Made by a program: the position numbers and the translations under genes
The notes under the pieces: model-generated
The model's input: only the letters and a program-made list of their open reading frames with translations
The model's database searches: none
Told to the model about the DNA's origin: nothing
Shown: positions 37,488 to 44,502 of the stretch, piece after piece
How positions within the stretch are numbered: position 1 is the stretch's first letter
Layout of the letters: each line of letters opens with the position of its first letter
Assembly: GCA_017533825.1 (NCBI GenBank)
Contig: JAFWIE010000081.1
Coordinates: 27,812-91,811, forward strand
Length of the DNA stretch: 64,000 nucleotides
Direction of reading: 5' to 3'
Source of the DNA: Atopobiaceae bacterium
Lineage (GTDB): Bacteria > Actinomycetota > Coriobacteriia > Coriobacteriales > Atopobiaceae

Positions 37488-37648
37488 TTAGTGCGGAAAA
37501 TCGTCACTGGATTTCTACTCCAACTGGCCTTTTACCACATTTGATATCGATTTTCCACACTGGCTAAAATAGCCACTGTGGAAAATCGTTATCAAAATCG
37601 GTAAATTCCCAGTTGAGGACTAAAGTGGGCTACGATTTTCCGCACTTA
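37488..37648. repeat. 161 bp palindromic element, copy 4
   Basis: Same subtype as copy 3, with shared flanks on both sides. TTTTCCACA and TGTGGAAAA are in the inner arms and TTATGCACA overlaps the right edge. It lies between asnB and the tandem repeats of the second GG-peptide gene; 37316-37955 holds no other gene I can support. Confidence 0.92.
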
Positions 37649-37754
37649 TGCACAAACATCATACGCCCCAAGCACCGTCCCAGGTCCATCGAGGGGCGCT
37701 TGTTGACGTTGATGGCCGTCGGAGGCGGCGTGAGAGCACCTTCGTGCACGCAAC

Positions 37755-37859
37755 AGGCCCGCTCGTCGACGATGGGGGCACCTTTGCGTACACAGCAGGC
37801 CCGCTCGTCGACGATGGGGGCACCTTTGCGTACACAGCAGGCCCGCTCGTCGACGATGG
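37755..37859. repeat. 42 bp tandem repeat, two and a half units
   Basis: Units starting AGGCCCGCTCGTCGACGATG at 37755, 37797 and 37839; the third is cut after 21 bases. A decayed unit end precedes the first. The core CGACGATGGG...TGCGTAC resembles the left flank of palindrome copies 1 and 2. Frames are open on both strands (for example IVDERACCVRKGAP on the minus strand) but no start or ribosome site supports a gene. Confidence 0.9.
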
Positions 37860-37881
37860 CATTATTTCGTATCAAATTTGT

Positions 37882-37912
37882 TTGAGACGCCAGGCCGACG
37901 GATGCGTATACC
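37882..37912 (+). promoter_or_regulatory. promoter-like box of the second GG-peptide gene
   Basis: TTGAGA, 19 bases, TATACC, aligned exactly with the box at 9634-9664. The identical AGCAAGCAAGAAAGCAACC leader follows. Confidence 0.55.
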
Positions 37913-37955
37913 CATACAGCAAGCAAGAAAGCAACCAAAGCAAGGGAGAAATGCA

Positions 37956-38147
37956 CTGACGACCGACAACACCAAGCAGAACCTGACCGACGAGGTTGAG
38001 ATCGGCAACGAGGCCGAGCTCCACGAGGAGACGCTGGAGCAGCTGAGCGGCGGAGTAGGCCCACGCTGCGGCCTTCCTAACAAGCGCATCAAGAGGCCCA
38101 CGAATCCCGAAGAGCCCAAGGAAGGCGGCGCAACCGACTCGTGGTAA
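37956..38147 (+). CDS. double-glycine leader peptide, copy 2, with CTG at the start position
   Basis: A 63-codon frame paralogous to 9709-9897. The leader reads NTKQNLTDEVEIGNEAEL and then HEETLEQLSGG; the 30-residue core begins VGPRCGLPNKRIKRP and ends PEEPKEGGATDSW with one Cys. Aligned with copy 1, the start codon is CTG (37956) where copy 1 has ATG, with the AGGGAG ribosome site at the same 7-base spacing. The nearest upstream ATG in frame (37878) would translate the promoter. So this is either a CTG start or a silenced gene. The core has stayed open and shares its end with copy 1. Confidence 0.65.
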   Translation: MTTDNTKQNLTDEVEIGNEAELHEETLEQLSGGVGPRCGLPNKRIKRPTNPEEPKEGGATDSW

Positions 38148-38166
38148 CCGTCTGGAACGGCAGCAA

Positions 38167-38203
38167 GGCGGGTCACCTGTCGTACGTTGACAGGTGACCC
38201 GCC
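38167..38203. terminator. 15 bp perfect hairpin after the second GG-peptide gene
   Basis: GGCGGGTCACCTGTC pairs exactly with GACAGGTGACCCGCC, 7-base loop, between convergent genes ending at 38147 and 38252. Confidence 0.7.
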
Positions 38204-38251
38204 CTCATCATTCGCCTGGCGACAAGTGACCGCATCCTTGTCGCCTATTCT

Positions 38252-39253
38252 TTATTCCTCGACGCGCGCGTAGCTGCCGAGGTACTCGAGCTGCTCAATC
38301 GCCTTCAAGCGCGCGAGCTCTTCCTCCGCAAAGCCTCCCTCATGCTCGAGTTCGATGACGTAGCGATACGTGCCCAGCGCCGACCCCTCGGGCCGATCGT
38401 GCACGCACGTCAGATTCGTCCCGTCAACGCATGCCGACTCCAACACTTCCGGCAACTCATCGGCAGAGATGTCCGCCACGAATGTGGCGCAGTCATAGCC
38501 AGGGAGCTCGTTCGCAGTACGCGACACTACATAGAAGCGCGTCTTGTTGGCCTCTGACTGCGAGACGTTCTCCTGCAGCACCTCAAGGCCGTAGAGCTCG
38601 GCAGCTCCCGGCGCTGCGATAGCCACCGCAGTAGCGTCGCCACCATCCGCGACCTCTTGCGCCGCCGCGGCCGTGCTGGCCTTCTCCTCGCGCTTTGCGG
38701 AGGCGAGGTTCTCGTCGAGCCATGCGGCGCTCTGGGCCAGTCCCTGCTTGTGCGAATACACGCGCGTCACCTTCGAGAGATCGGTGCCCGGAAGGCCCAT
38801 GAGCGTCTGGCGGATGGGAAGCACCACCTCGCCGACCACGCTCACGTCCTCGGCGCCAAGCAGCGCGTCGATGTAATCCGTGACGGGACCACCCAGCGTG
38901 TTTTCCTGCGGCACGACGGCATACGCAGCAGTTCCGTCCTTTACGAACGCAAGCGCATCCGGCACGGTCTCCTGCGGCAGCAGCTCGTCATTGTCCCCAA
39001 AGAAGAGCTTGGTGGCTTCCTCGGTGTACGTCCCCGCCGGTCCCAGATAGGCTACCGTCGTGACGTCGTCTATCTCGGCATCGGGCGCGGGTGCAGCCTG
39101 GGCAGCGCTCTCTGCCACAGCCGTCGCACCGGCATCTCCACCAGACGCGTCGCCCTGCGCCTGCCCACAACCGACCATGGGCGCACCCAAGGAAAGGACG
39201 AGGAAGCCTGTCAGCACCTTCCCTGCAAGCGTCCTGCTGTAGATCATACTCAT
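38252..39253 (-). CDS. lipoprotein with a prephenate dehydratase and ACT-like domain
   Basis: A 333-residue protein. An N-terminal helix ending LGAPMVGC looks like a lipoprotein signal, with Cys near residue 29, followed by about 35 low-complexity Ala/Gly/Asp residues. The rest is a PheA-type dehydratase: VAYLGPAGTYTEEA, VPQENTLGGPVTDYID, and the catalytic KTRFYVV (Thr-Arg-Phe). An ACT-like part follows (CVHDRP where regulators have ESRP). The known reaction is prephenate to phenylpyruvate in the cytosol; this copy would be outside. ATG 39253 has GAAGGAGG upstream; ATG 39247 is the alternative. Not to be confused with PheC, which has another fold. Confidence 0.85.
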   Translation of the reverse strand: MSMIYSRTLAGKVLTGFLVLSLGAPMVGCGQAQGDASGGDAGATAVAESAAQAAPAPDAEIDDVTTVAYLGPAGTYTEEATKLFFGDNDELLPQETVPDALAFVKDGTAAYAVVPQENTLGGPVTDYIDALLGAEDVSVVGEVVLPIRQTLMGLPGTDLSKVTRVYSHKQGLAQSAAWLDENLASAKREEKASTAAAAQEVADGGDATAVAIAAPGAAELYGLEVLQENVSQSEANKTRFYVVSRTANELPGYDCATFVADISADELPEVLESACVDGTNLTCVHDRPEGSALGTYRYVIELEHEGGFAEEELARLKAIEQLEYLGSYARVEE

Positions 39254-39263
39254 AATGCCTCCT

Positions 39264-40208
39264 TCACAATGCAAGCTGCATGAAGTTGTCGTTGTGCGTG
39301 AATCCGAGCGGCCGATAGAGCGGCACGCCCGCATCCGACGCAGTTATCTGCACTACACCGCATGAGCGAGCCCGCGCCTCGTCGACCACGCGGCAAAGCA
39401 GGTCACGCGCGATGCCCTCACGTCGGTACGGCGGCGCGGTGTACATGCTGGATACCAGACCGATCTTTCCCGTGGGACACCCGAAGTACGGCGGCTTCTC
39501 CACGATGGAGATACCGCTCGTGGCCACAATCTCACTCCCGTCGAGCGCCAACCAAGAGACGAACGTCTCGTCCGCAAGGTGACGCGCATAGTAGTCACGG
39601 AGCGCTGGGCGCAGATCAACGGACTCGTTAGCACCCTCCTCGAGCAGCTGAGAGACGCGCATCTCGACGAAGACGGGCACGTCTTCGCGCGTGAGCCGCC
39701 GAAACGCAAGCCCGCATGCGTGCCCCAGGCGGCACGTCATCAACCATTCCGTCTCGTCAAACCCGTCACCCACGATACGAAACCCAAGTCGCTCGTACAA
39801 GCGCAGCGCCGCATTCTCCTTCTGCACCGAGAGCGAGGCGCGTTTGTATCCAGCCTCGTACAGCTCGTCGAGCAGGATGCGCATCATCACGGTGCCGATG
39901 CCGTACCCGCGATGCGGCTTGCGCAACGAGATGGAGAACGAGGGTGTCTCGTCGTCGATGTGACCATACTCGTCGGTCGTACGCACCCAACAAGCGCCCA
40001 CGACCTCACCATCAAGCTCGGTAACCACCGCTCGGTCGTCTGGCAAGCTGCCAAACCCCACAAAGGCGGCCCGACACTTCGGGTCGTCATAAATGACCGA
40101 GCGCGGCACCTCGCCCTCGAAGCCCTCCGGCACGTAAATCGCCTCGTAGAGAAAGTCTTCGAGCAGCGGCCACTCGCTCTTCTTGATATGTCTGACCTCA
40201 TACACCAT
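39264..40208 (-). CDS. protein with two tandem GNAT acetyltransferase domains
   Basis: A 314-residue protein. The first GNAT domain (1-155) has the acetyl-CoA loop RKPHRGYGIGTVMM and the closing NAALRLYERLGF. The second (160-314) has APPYRREGIARDLL and GVPLYRPLGFTHND. Both CoA loops look intact. The second domain resembles the C-terminal half of similar coriobacterial acetyltransferases; the substrate is unknown. ATG 40208 is preceded by TATAAT only 7 bases away and has no ribosome site, so the message may be leaderless. It ends 10 bases before the lipoprotein gene. Confidence 0.85.
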   Translation of the reverse strand: MVYEVRHIKKSEWPLLEDFLYEAIYVPEGFEGEVPRSVIYDDPKCRAAFVGFGSLPDDRAVVTELDGEVVGACWVRTTDEYGHIDDETPSFSISLRKPHRGYGIGTVMMRILLDELYEAGYKRASLSVQKENAALRLYERLGFRIVGDGFDETEWLMTCRLGHACGLAFRRLTREDVPVFVEMRVSQLLEEGANESVDLRPALRDYYARHLADETFVSWLALDGSEIVATSGISIVEKPPYFGCPTGKIGLVSSMYTAPPYRREGIARDLLCRVVDEARARSCGVVQITASDAGVPLYRPLGFTHNDNFMQLAL

Positions 40209-40215
40209 GAGCCGT

Positions 40216-40221
40216 ATTATA
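40216..40221 (-). promoter_or_regulatory. -10 box of the tandem GNAT gene, implying a leaderless message
   Basis: A perfect TATAAT on the minus strand ends 7 bases before ATG 40208, which places the transcript start at or next to the start codon. No good -35 hexamer is visible. Confidence 0.55.
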
Positions 40222-40288
40222 CCCATCCGCGCGCCGGGAAGGCGAGCGCTCGAGGGCACCTTGACTAATACCCATCCGCGCGCCGGGA
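40220..40288. repeat. 20 bp direct repeat in the divergent promoter region
   Basis: TACCCATCCGCGCGCCGGGA occurs at 40220-40239 and 40269-40288 with 49-base spacing. The first copy overlaps the -10 box of the GNAT gene. Confidence 0.85.
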
Positions 40289-40359
40289 GGCAGACGTCTA
40301 GGGCCACCGTGTTGCATAATGGTAGACCTCGAAACCAAATATGGAATACGGAGGGCCGA

Positions 40360-40959
40360 ATGGAAACCGTCGATACAGAGAGGGACCACGCAGCCGCACA
40401 CGAGCACGAGCGGGAGCACGGGCACGACCACGAGAGGCCGATGAGCCCCGAGGAGGTCGTGAGCTCGCTTCTCTTGCTGGGGCAGATGGCACTCGATGCG
40501 GGTGACTACGAGTCAGCGGTAGACGCTTACGCGAGCGTGCTACAGCTCGAACAAAACGAAGCCGCGCTGTACAACCTCGGTAGCCTTCGCGCACGCGGGC
40601 TCGGAATCAGGCAGGACTTCGTCGAGGCGGCGCGACTCTTTCACCAAGCGGAGCTTAGGGGGAACGAGAGGGCTGGAAAGCTCTGCGGCAAATGCATGTT
40701 TGATTACATCAACGACGGGTTGGACGACAAGACCCCAGCAGACCTGTACGCTGCGATGGCCGTGTTTGTCTCGCGGGTGTATCCGGAGGCAACCGACCAG
40801 AGACTTGAGGCCAACCACGGGCTGCTCGCCATCGCCGGCACCCATCTGAGCAAGGGTGCCTATGCCGAGGGCGCGAAGGTGCTGCGTGCGGCAGCAGAGT
40901 TCGGGGACGACGATCAGGCCCGGGGCTATCTCGCCGAACTCGCGGACGCCGGCATTTGA
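40360..40959 (+). CDS. TPR/Sel1-like repeat protein with a His-rich N-terminus
   Basis: A 199-residue protein. Residues 9-30 are rich in His and Glu (HEHEREHGHDHE), a likely metal-binding tail. The rest forms helical repeats: LLLGQMALDAGDYESAVDAY fits a TPR, and LGSLRARGLGIRQDFVEAAR followed by LFHQAELRGNERAGKL fits Sel1-like repeats. These bind partner proteins; no catalytic motif is seen. ATG 40360 follows ACGGAGGGCC, and a CATAAT box is near 40314. It is divergent from the GNAT gene. Confidence 0.72.
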   Translation: METVDTERDHAAAHEHEREHGHDHERPMSPEEVVSSLLLLGQMALDAGDYESAVDAYASVLQLEQNEAALYNLGSLRARGLGIRQDFVEAARLFHQAELRGNERAGKLCGKCMFDYINDGLDDKTPADLYAAMAVFVSRVYPEATDQRLEANHGLLAIAGTHLSKGAYAEGAKVLRAAAEFGDDDQARGYLAELADAGI

Positions 40960-41042
40960 CCGCAATCCCACTGTGGGCCAGCAGTCACCGCTACTGCGCT
41001 ACCATAATTGCCACAGGAGAGACTACGAGGAGAGGAATCGCA

Positions 41043-41663
41043 ATGAAGGTACTGATGATCAATGGCAGCCCCAACCCAAAGGGTTGCATCGCCACCGCGT
41101 TCTCCATCATCGCGGAGGAGCTTGAGGCGGCAGGCGTCGAGTCCGAGCAGGTGATGGTGGGCAACAAGGACATACGCGGCTGCATCGCCTGCCTGAAGTG
41201 TCGCGAGCTGGGCAAGTGCGTCTTCGACAACGACATCGTCAACGAGTGCGCGCCCAAGCTCGCCGAGGCGGACGGCCTCATCATCGGCAGCCCCGTGTAC
41301 TACGGCAACCCCAACGGCACGGTGCTCTCGTTCATGCAACGACTCCTCTACAGCTCGGCGACCGACCTGCGCATGAAGGTGGGCGCGAGCGTCGTAAGCT
41401 GCCGGCGCGGCGGCAACAGCGCAACCTTCGAGGCACTCAACCAGTTCTTCGGCATCTCTGGCATGCCCACCGTGCCCTCCACCTACTGGAACGACGTGCA
41501 CGGCTTCTCGGCTGATGACGTCTATGCAGACGAGGAGGGCGTGCAAACCATGCGCAACCTCGCACGCAACATGGTGTTCATGATGCGCGCAATCGCAGAC
41601 GGGCGCAACGCGTACGGCATTCCCGAGCGCAACAAGGTGACCTTCACGAACTTCATTCGTTAG
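41043..41663 (+). CDS. NADPH-dependent FMN reductase / iron-sulfur flavoprotein-like protein
   Basis: A 206-residue flavodoxin-fold oxidoreductase. The FMN phosphate loop is INGSPNPKGCIATAF. The Cys-rich stretch CIACLKCRELGKC (residues 42-55) matches the compact cluster motif of iron-sulfur flavoproteins, and GSPVYYGNPNGTVLSFM is the isoalloxazine loop. Such proteins reduce quinones, nitro compounds or oxygen species in anaerobes. The start at 41043 has GGAGAGGAATCGC upstream. It is convergent with the rubrerythrin gene across a very strong hairpin. Confidence 0.9.
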   Translation: MKVLMINGSPNPKGCIATAFSIIAEELEAAGVESEQVMVGNKDIRGCIACLKCRELGKCVFDNDIVNECAPKLAEADGLIIGSPVYYGNPNGTVLSFMQRLLYSSATDLRMKVGASVVSCRRGGNSATFEALNQFFGISGMPTVPSTYWNDVHGFSADDVYADEEGVQTMRNLARNMVFMMRAIADGRNAYGIPERNKVTFTNFIR

Positions 41664-41680
41664 GCACCGCTTCCACAACC

Positions 41681-41747
41681 AACGACCCGCAAGGGGCGGC
41701 CCCCCATGGTGACATGCACCATGGGGGGCCGCCCCTTGCGGGTCGTT
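41681..41747. terminator. 31 bp perfect inverted repeat, bidirectional terminator
   Basis: The arms 41681-41711 and 41717-41747 are exactly complementary over 31 bases with a 5-base loop ACATG. The stem starts AACGACCCGCAAGGGG. It separates the convergent FMN reductase and rubrerythrin genes. Confidence 0.85.
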
Positions 41748-41765
41748 CAATCGCGACGCCGGAGA

Positions 41766-42323
41766 TTAGCCGAAGTAGCGCTTCAGGAGACCAGCGAACG
41801 CCTTGCCGTGACGGGCCTCGTCACGAGCCATCTCGTGCACGGTGTCGTGAATGGCATCAAGGTTCAGCGCCTTCGCGCGCTTGGCCAGATCGGCCTTGCC
41901 AGCGGTCGCGCCGTTCTCGGCCTCGACGCGCATCTCGAGGTTCTTCTTGGTGGAGTCGGTGACGACCTCGCCCAGAAGCTCGGCGAACTTGGCGGCATGC
42001 TCGGCCTCCTCGAAGGCTGCCGTCTTCCAGTACTCGCCAATCTCGGGATAGCCCTCGCGGTAGGCGACGCGCGACATAGCCAGGTACATGCCAACCTCAG
42101 AGCACTCACCCTCGAAGTTCGCGCGCAGGTCCTCGATGATGTCCTCGGGGACACCCTCGGCCTTGCCGATACCCACTACGTGCTCGGCAGCCCACGTGAG
42201 CTCCCCATCCTGCTTGGTGAACTTGGAGCCAGCGCACTTGCACACAGGGCACTTGTAATCGGCAGGAAGCTCGTCGCCGTCAAACTCCTCGACGTAACCA
42301 CATACGGGACAAACAAACTTCAT
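41766..42323 (-). CDS. reverse-type rubrerythrin
   Basis: A 185-residue non-heme iron peroxidase that detoxifies hydrogen peroxide in anaerobes. The rubredoxin-like Fe(Cys)4 centre is at the N-terminus ([10 protein letters not shown] and CPVCKC), the reverse of classical rubrerythrin. The four-helix diiron domain follows with ligands in [31 protein letters not shown] and [18 protein letters not shown] 42323 has AGAAAGGGTG upstream; upstream in-frame codons lack similarity. It is divergent from the PadR redox operon and may share its control region. Confidence 0.93.
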   Translation of the reverse strand: MKFVCPVCGYVEEFDGDELPADYKCPVCKCAGSKFTKQDGELTWAAEHVVGIGKAEGVPEDIIEDLRANFEGECSEVGMYLAMSRVAYREGYPEIGEYWKTAAFEEAEHAAKFAELLGEVVTDSTKKNLEMRVEAENGATAGKADLAKRAKALNLDAIHDTVHEMARDEARHGKAFAGLLKRYFG

Positions 42324-42486
42324 GACACACACCCTTTCTGAGGGTCCTCTCCCCCTCTGGCCATGGATGAGCCATTTCGCCCTTCTGGGCACCTCATCGC
42401 ATTCGATTGTAATGCCACACCGCTCATATTCACTCGACAAACAATAGCTTTCGCAGACGACCCCCATGGCGCGTGCATTCTTGCAC

Positions 42487-42533
42487 TTGACATGTTCCAT
42501 TTATGGAATATCATACTCCATAAGTGGAACATG
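42487..42533 (+). promoter_or_regulatory. promoter and PadR operator
   Basis: -35 TTGACA (42487-42492) and -10 TATCAT (42509-42514) are spaced 16 bases. They overlap a palindrome from 42491 to 42533: CATGTTCCATTTATGGA and TCCATAAGTGGAACATG, one mismatch. The ATGT/ACAT ends are those of PadR boxes, so autorepression is likely. Confidence 0.8.
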
Positions 42534-42548
42534 CAGAGAGGAGGGCAC

Positions 42549-43151
42549 ATGCTACGGCACGGCATCTTGGGCCTCATAAGCAATGGTGACAAGACCGGCT
42601 ACGAGGTCATGACCGTCTTCCGGGACTCGCTGAACCACTTCTGGAAGGCGCAGACCAGCCAGATATATCGTGAGCTGCAAACGATGGAGAAGGCCGGTTG
42701 GATCAGCCAGACTCACGTGCCACAGACGGGCAAGCCAGACAAGAACGTCTTCTCCATCACCCCCGCCGGCCGCGACGAACTGCGACGCTGGCTCCGTGAC
42801 GAGAGCACGCCCCTAACCTTCAAGAACCCCCTCATGATGAAGACCTTCTTTATGGGCGAGCTGCCCGTCGAGGAAGGCATCGCGTTCTTCGAAGCGCTGG
42901 GCGACCTCTCTGTCTTTCCCGACAGCGGGCGGCAGGCCTCGGCGAACGCCGACATGTACCAACAAGCAATCGACCACCCCGAGAAGTCAATCTACTGGAA
43001 GCTAACCATCGAGTACGGGCGCAGATTCGAGCAGATGCAGCGCGAATGGTGCGCATACTGCATCCAGGCGCTCGAGGGCCTCAAGCGCATGCAAGAAGTT
43101 CGAACGGATGGTGCAGCCACAAACGACACACCACAGGAGGAGCATTCATGA
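42549..43151 (+). CDS. PadR family transcriptional regulator
   Basis: A 200-residue repressor. The N-terminal winged helix is classical: LRHGILGLISNGDKTGYEV, then SQIYRELQTMEKAGWI and the wing FSITPAGRDELRRWL. The C-terminal helical part (Vir_C/AphA-like) would dimerise and sense the ligand. ATG 42549 follows GAGAGGAGGGCAC. A long palindrome overlaps its own promoter. It overlaps the next flavodoxin-like gene by 4 bases, so it probably controls those genes, perhaps in response to phenolic or redox-active compounds. Confidence 0.92.
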   Translation: MLRHGILGLISNGDKTGYEVMTVFRDSLNHFWKAQTSQIYRELQTMEKAGWISQTHVPQTGKPDKNVFSITPAGRDELRRWLRDESTPLTFKNPLMMKTFFMGELPVEEGIAFFEALGDLSVFPDSGRQASANADMYQQAIDHPEKSIYWKLTIEYGRRFEQMQREWCAYCIQALEGLKRMQEVRTDGAATNDTPQEEHS

Positions 43152-43636
43152 AGGTGATACTGCACGATTTGGGCCCCGAGTATCACGCGCTGATCGAGTC
43201 CAAATGCAACCACGCGCTCGTAGCAGACGGGAGATACGCCCCTTGCCAAGGCTGCTTCGGCTGCTGGACCAAGCATCCCGCCGCCTGCTTCATGAAGGAC
43301 AAGCTCCAACAGGTATGTCGCATCATCGGGCAGGCAGACGAGATCGAGATCGTCACGAAGAACCTCTACGGCGAATACAGCACGGCTGTCAAGAACGTGC
43401 TTGATCGCTCAATCGGGACCTCCACGCCACTGAGCACCTATCGGGGCAGGCAGATGCATCACACCCTGCGCTACGGCAAACACGACATGTGGAGGGTCGT
43501 CGTCTACGGCGAGACCAGCGAGGCCGAGCGGGAAACCTTCCGCTACCTAGCCGAGCGCAACGCCATTAACGACGGGTTCGCGCGCTCGGAGGTCGTGTTT
43601 ATCTCGAGCCTGACGGAATTGGAGGAGTTGCTATGA
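43148..43636 (+). CDS. flavodoxin-fold NAD(P)H-dependent oxidoreductase
   Basis: A 162-residue short flavodoxin-like protein. CQGCFGCWTKHPAAC gives the Cys motif of the iron-sulfur flavoprotein group near residues 34-48; EIVTKNLYGEYSTAVKNVLD fits the FMN-binding loop that usually reads SPVYxGxxxxxxKxxxD. The N-terminal phosphate loop is degenerate. It overlaps PadR (ATGA at 43148) and the next gene (ATGA at 43633), so the three are one translational unit. Probable role: electron transfer or detoxification under PadR control. Confidence 0.8.
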   Translation: MKVILHDLGPEYHALIESKCNHALVADGRYAPCQGCFGCWTKHPAACFMKDKLQQVCRIIGQADEIEIVTKNLYGEYSTAVKNVLDRSIGTSTPLSTYRGRQMHHTLRYGKHDMWRVVVYGETSEAERETFRYLAERNAINDGFARSEVVFISSLTELEELL

Positions 43637-44379
43637 AGACGGTCTTTATCAACGGAAGTCCAAAGAAGCGGCTCAGCGCCTCAAGCTACTTCCTCTTCCT
43701 GCAGCGGTTGTTCGTCGGTGGCGAGAAGGTCAGCGAGACGCTGCGCACGCCGGCAGACCACGGACGCATCCTGGCGCAGCTCGACGACGCGCAGGCGGTG
43801 GTGTTCTGTCTGCCCCTGTATGTGGACGCGGTTCCGTCCCACGTGCTGCGCTTCATGGAGGAGATGCAGGCGTACTGTACGCAGCGCGGCCTGCACCTTG
43901 CCGTCTACTGCATCGCAAACAACGGCTTCATCGAGGGGCGCCAGAACGAGCCGCTCATGCAGGTCTTTGAGCATTTCTGCACGCGATCAGGCCTTACGTG
44001 GGGAGGAGGCGTCGGCATCGGCGGCGGCGTAATGCTTAACGTCACCCGCATCCTCTTTGTAGTGGACATCGCCTTGCTGGTCGTGAACACCGTACTCAGC
44101 GTGGCGAGGACCGGCAGCCTCTTCTCACCGGACGCATGGGTCAGCTTCGGGACGAACGCGGCGCTGCTGCTGTACTTCAACTTGGGCGTGCTGTTCTACC
44201 TCGCGCGCATGGGTTCGGCGATTCGCAAGGGCGCCCCTTGTGGCAAGAAGTACACTCGCATCCTGATTCCCTCGTTCGTCTTCATCCTGTTCGCAGACAT
44301 CTTCTTTGTGATCATCTCCCTCTTCCAGGGGGGCCTCTTCCGCGGCTGGCTGGCAAAGAAGGCGTACGAGGAACGCTGA
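43633..44379 (+). CDS. flavodoxin-like domain with C-terminal membrane segments
   Basis: A 248-residue protein. Residues 1-130 are flavodoxin-like: VFINGSPKKRLSASSYF as phosphate loop and VFCLPLYVDAVPSHVLRFME as flavin loop. Residues 135-245 carry three hydrophobic helices: VTRILFVVDIALLVVNTVL, NAALLLYFNLGVLFYLA and ILIPSFVFILFADIFFVIIS. The layout suggests a membrane-anchored flavin reductase acting with the two genes before it. It is the last gene of the PadR operon, ending before the hairpin at 44387. Confidence 0.78.
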   Translation: MKTVFINGSPKKRLSASSYFLFLQRLFVGGEKVSETLRTPADHGRILAQLDDAQAVVFCLPLYVDAVPSHVLRFMEEMQAYCTQRGLHLAVYCIANNGFIEGRQNEPLMQVFEHFCTRSGLTWGGGVGIGGGVMLNVTRILFVVDIALLVVNTVLSVARTGSLFSPDAWVSFGTNAALLLYFNLGVLFYLARMGSAIRKGAPCGKKYTRILIPSFVFILFADIFFVIISLFQGGLFRGWLAKKAYEER

Positions 44380-44386
44380 CGCAAGG

Positions 44387-44422
44387 CTTGTCCCCCGGAG
44401 GACAGTCCCCTAGGGGGACAAG
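44387..44422 (+). terminator. hairpin after the PadR operon
   Basis: CTTGTCCCCC pairs with GGGGGACAAG (10 bp) with a 16-base loop that also contains GTCCCC. No T run follows. Confidence 0.55.
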
Positions 44423-44502
44423 GGCAGGATCCCAAAGGTCGGTTCCGCCACGGAACCGCACTTGTCGTATGATGGGTTCCATCAAGCAACCATTTTGTCG
44501 AG

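Noticed and set aside
37630..38064. Minus-strand ORF with repeats such as IVDERACCVRKGAP
   Set aside because: The frame is open on both strands because the 42 bp unit has no stop. It overlaps the GG peptide and the palindrome and lacks a ribosome site.
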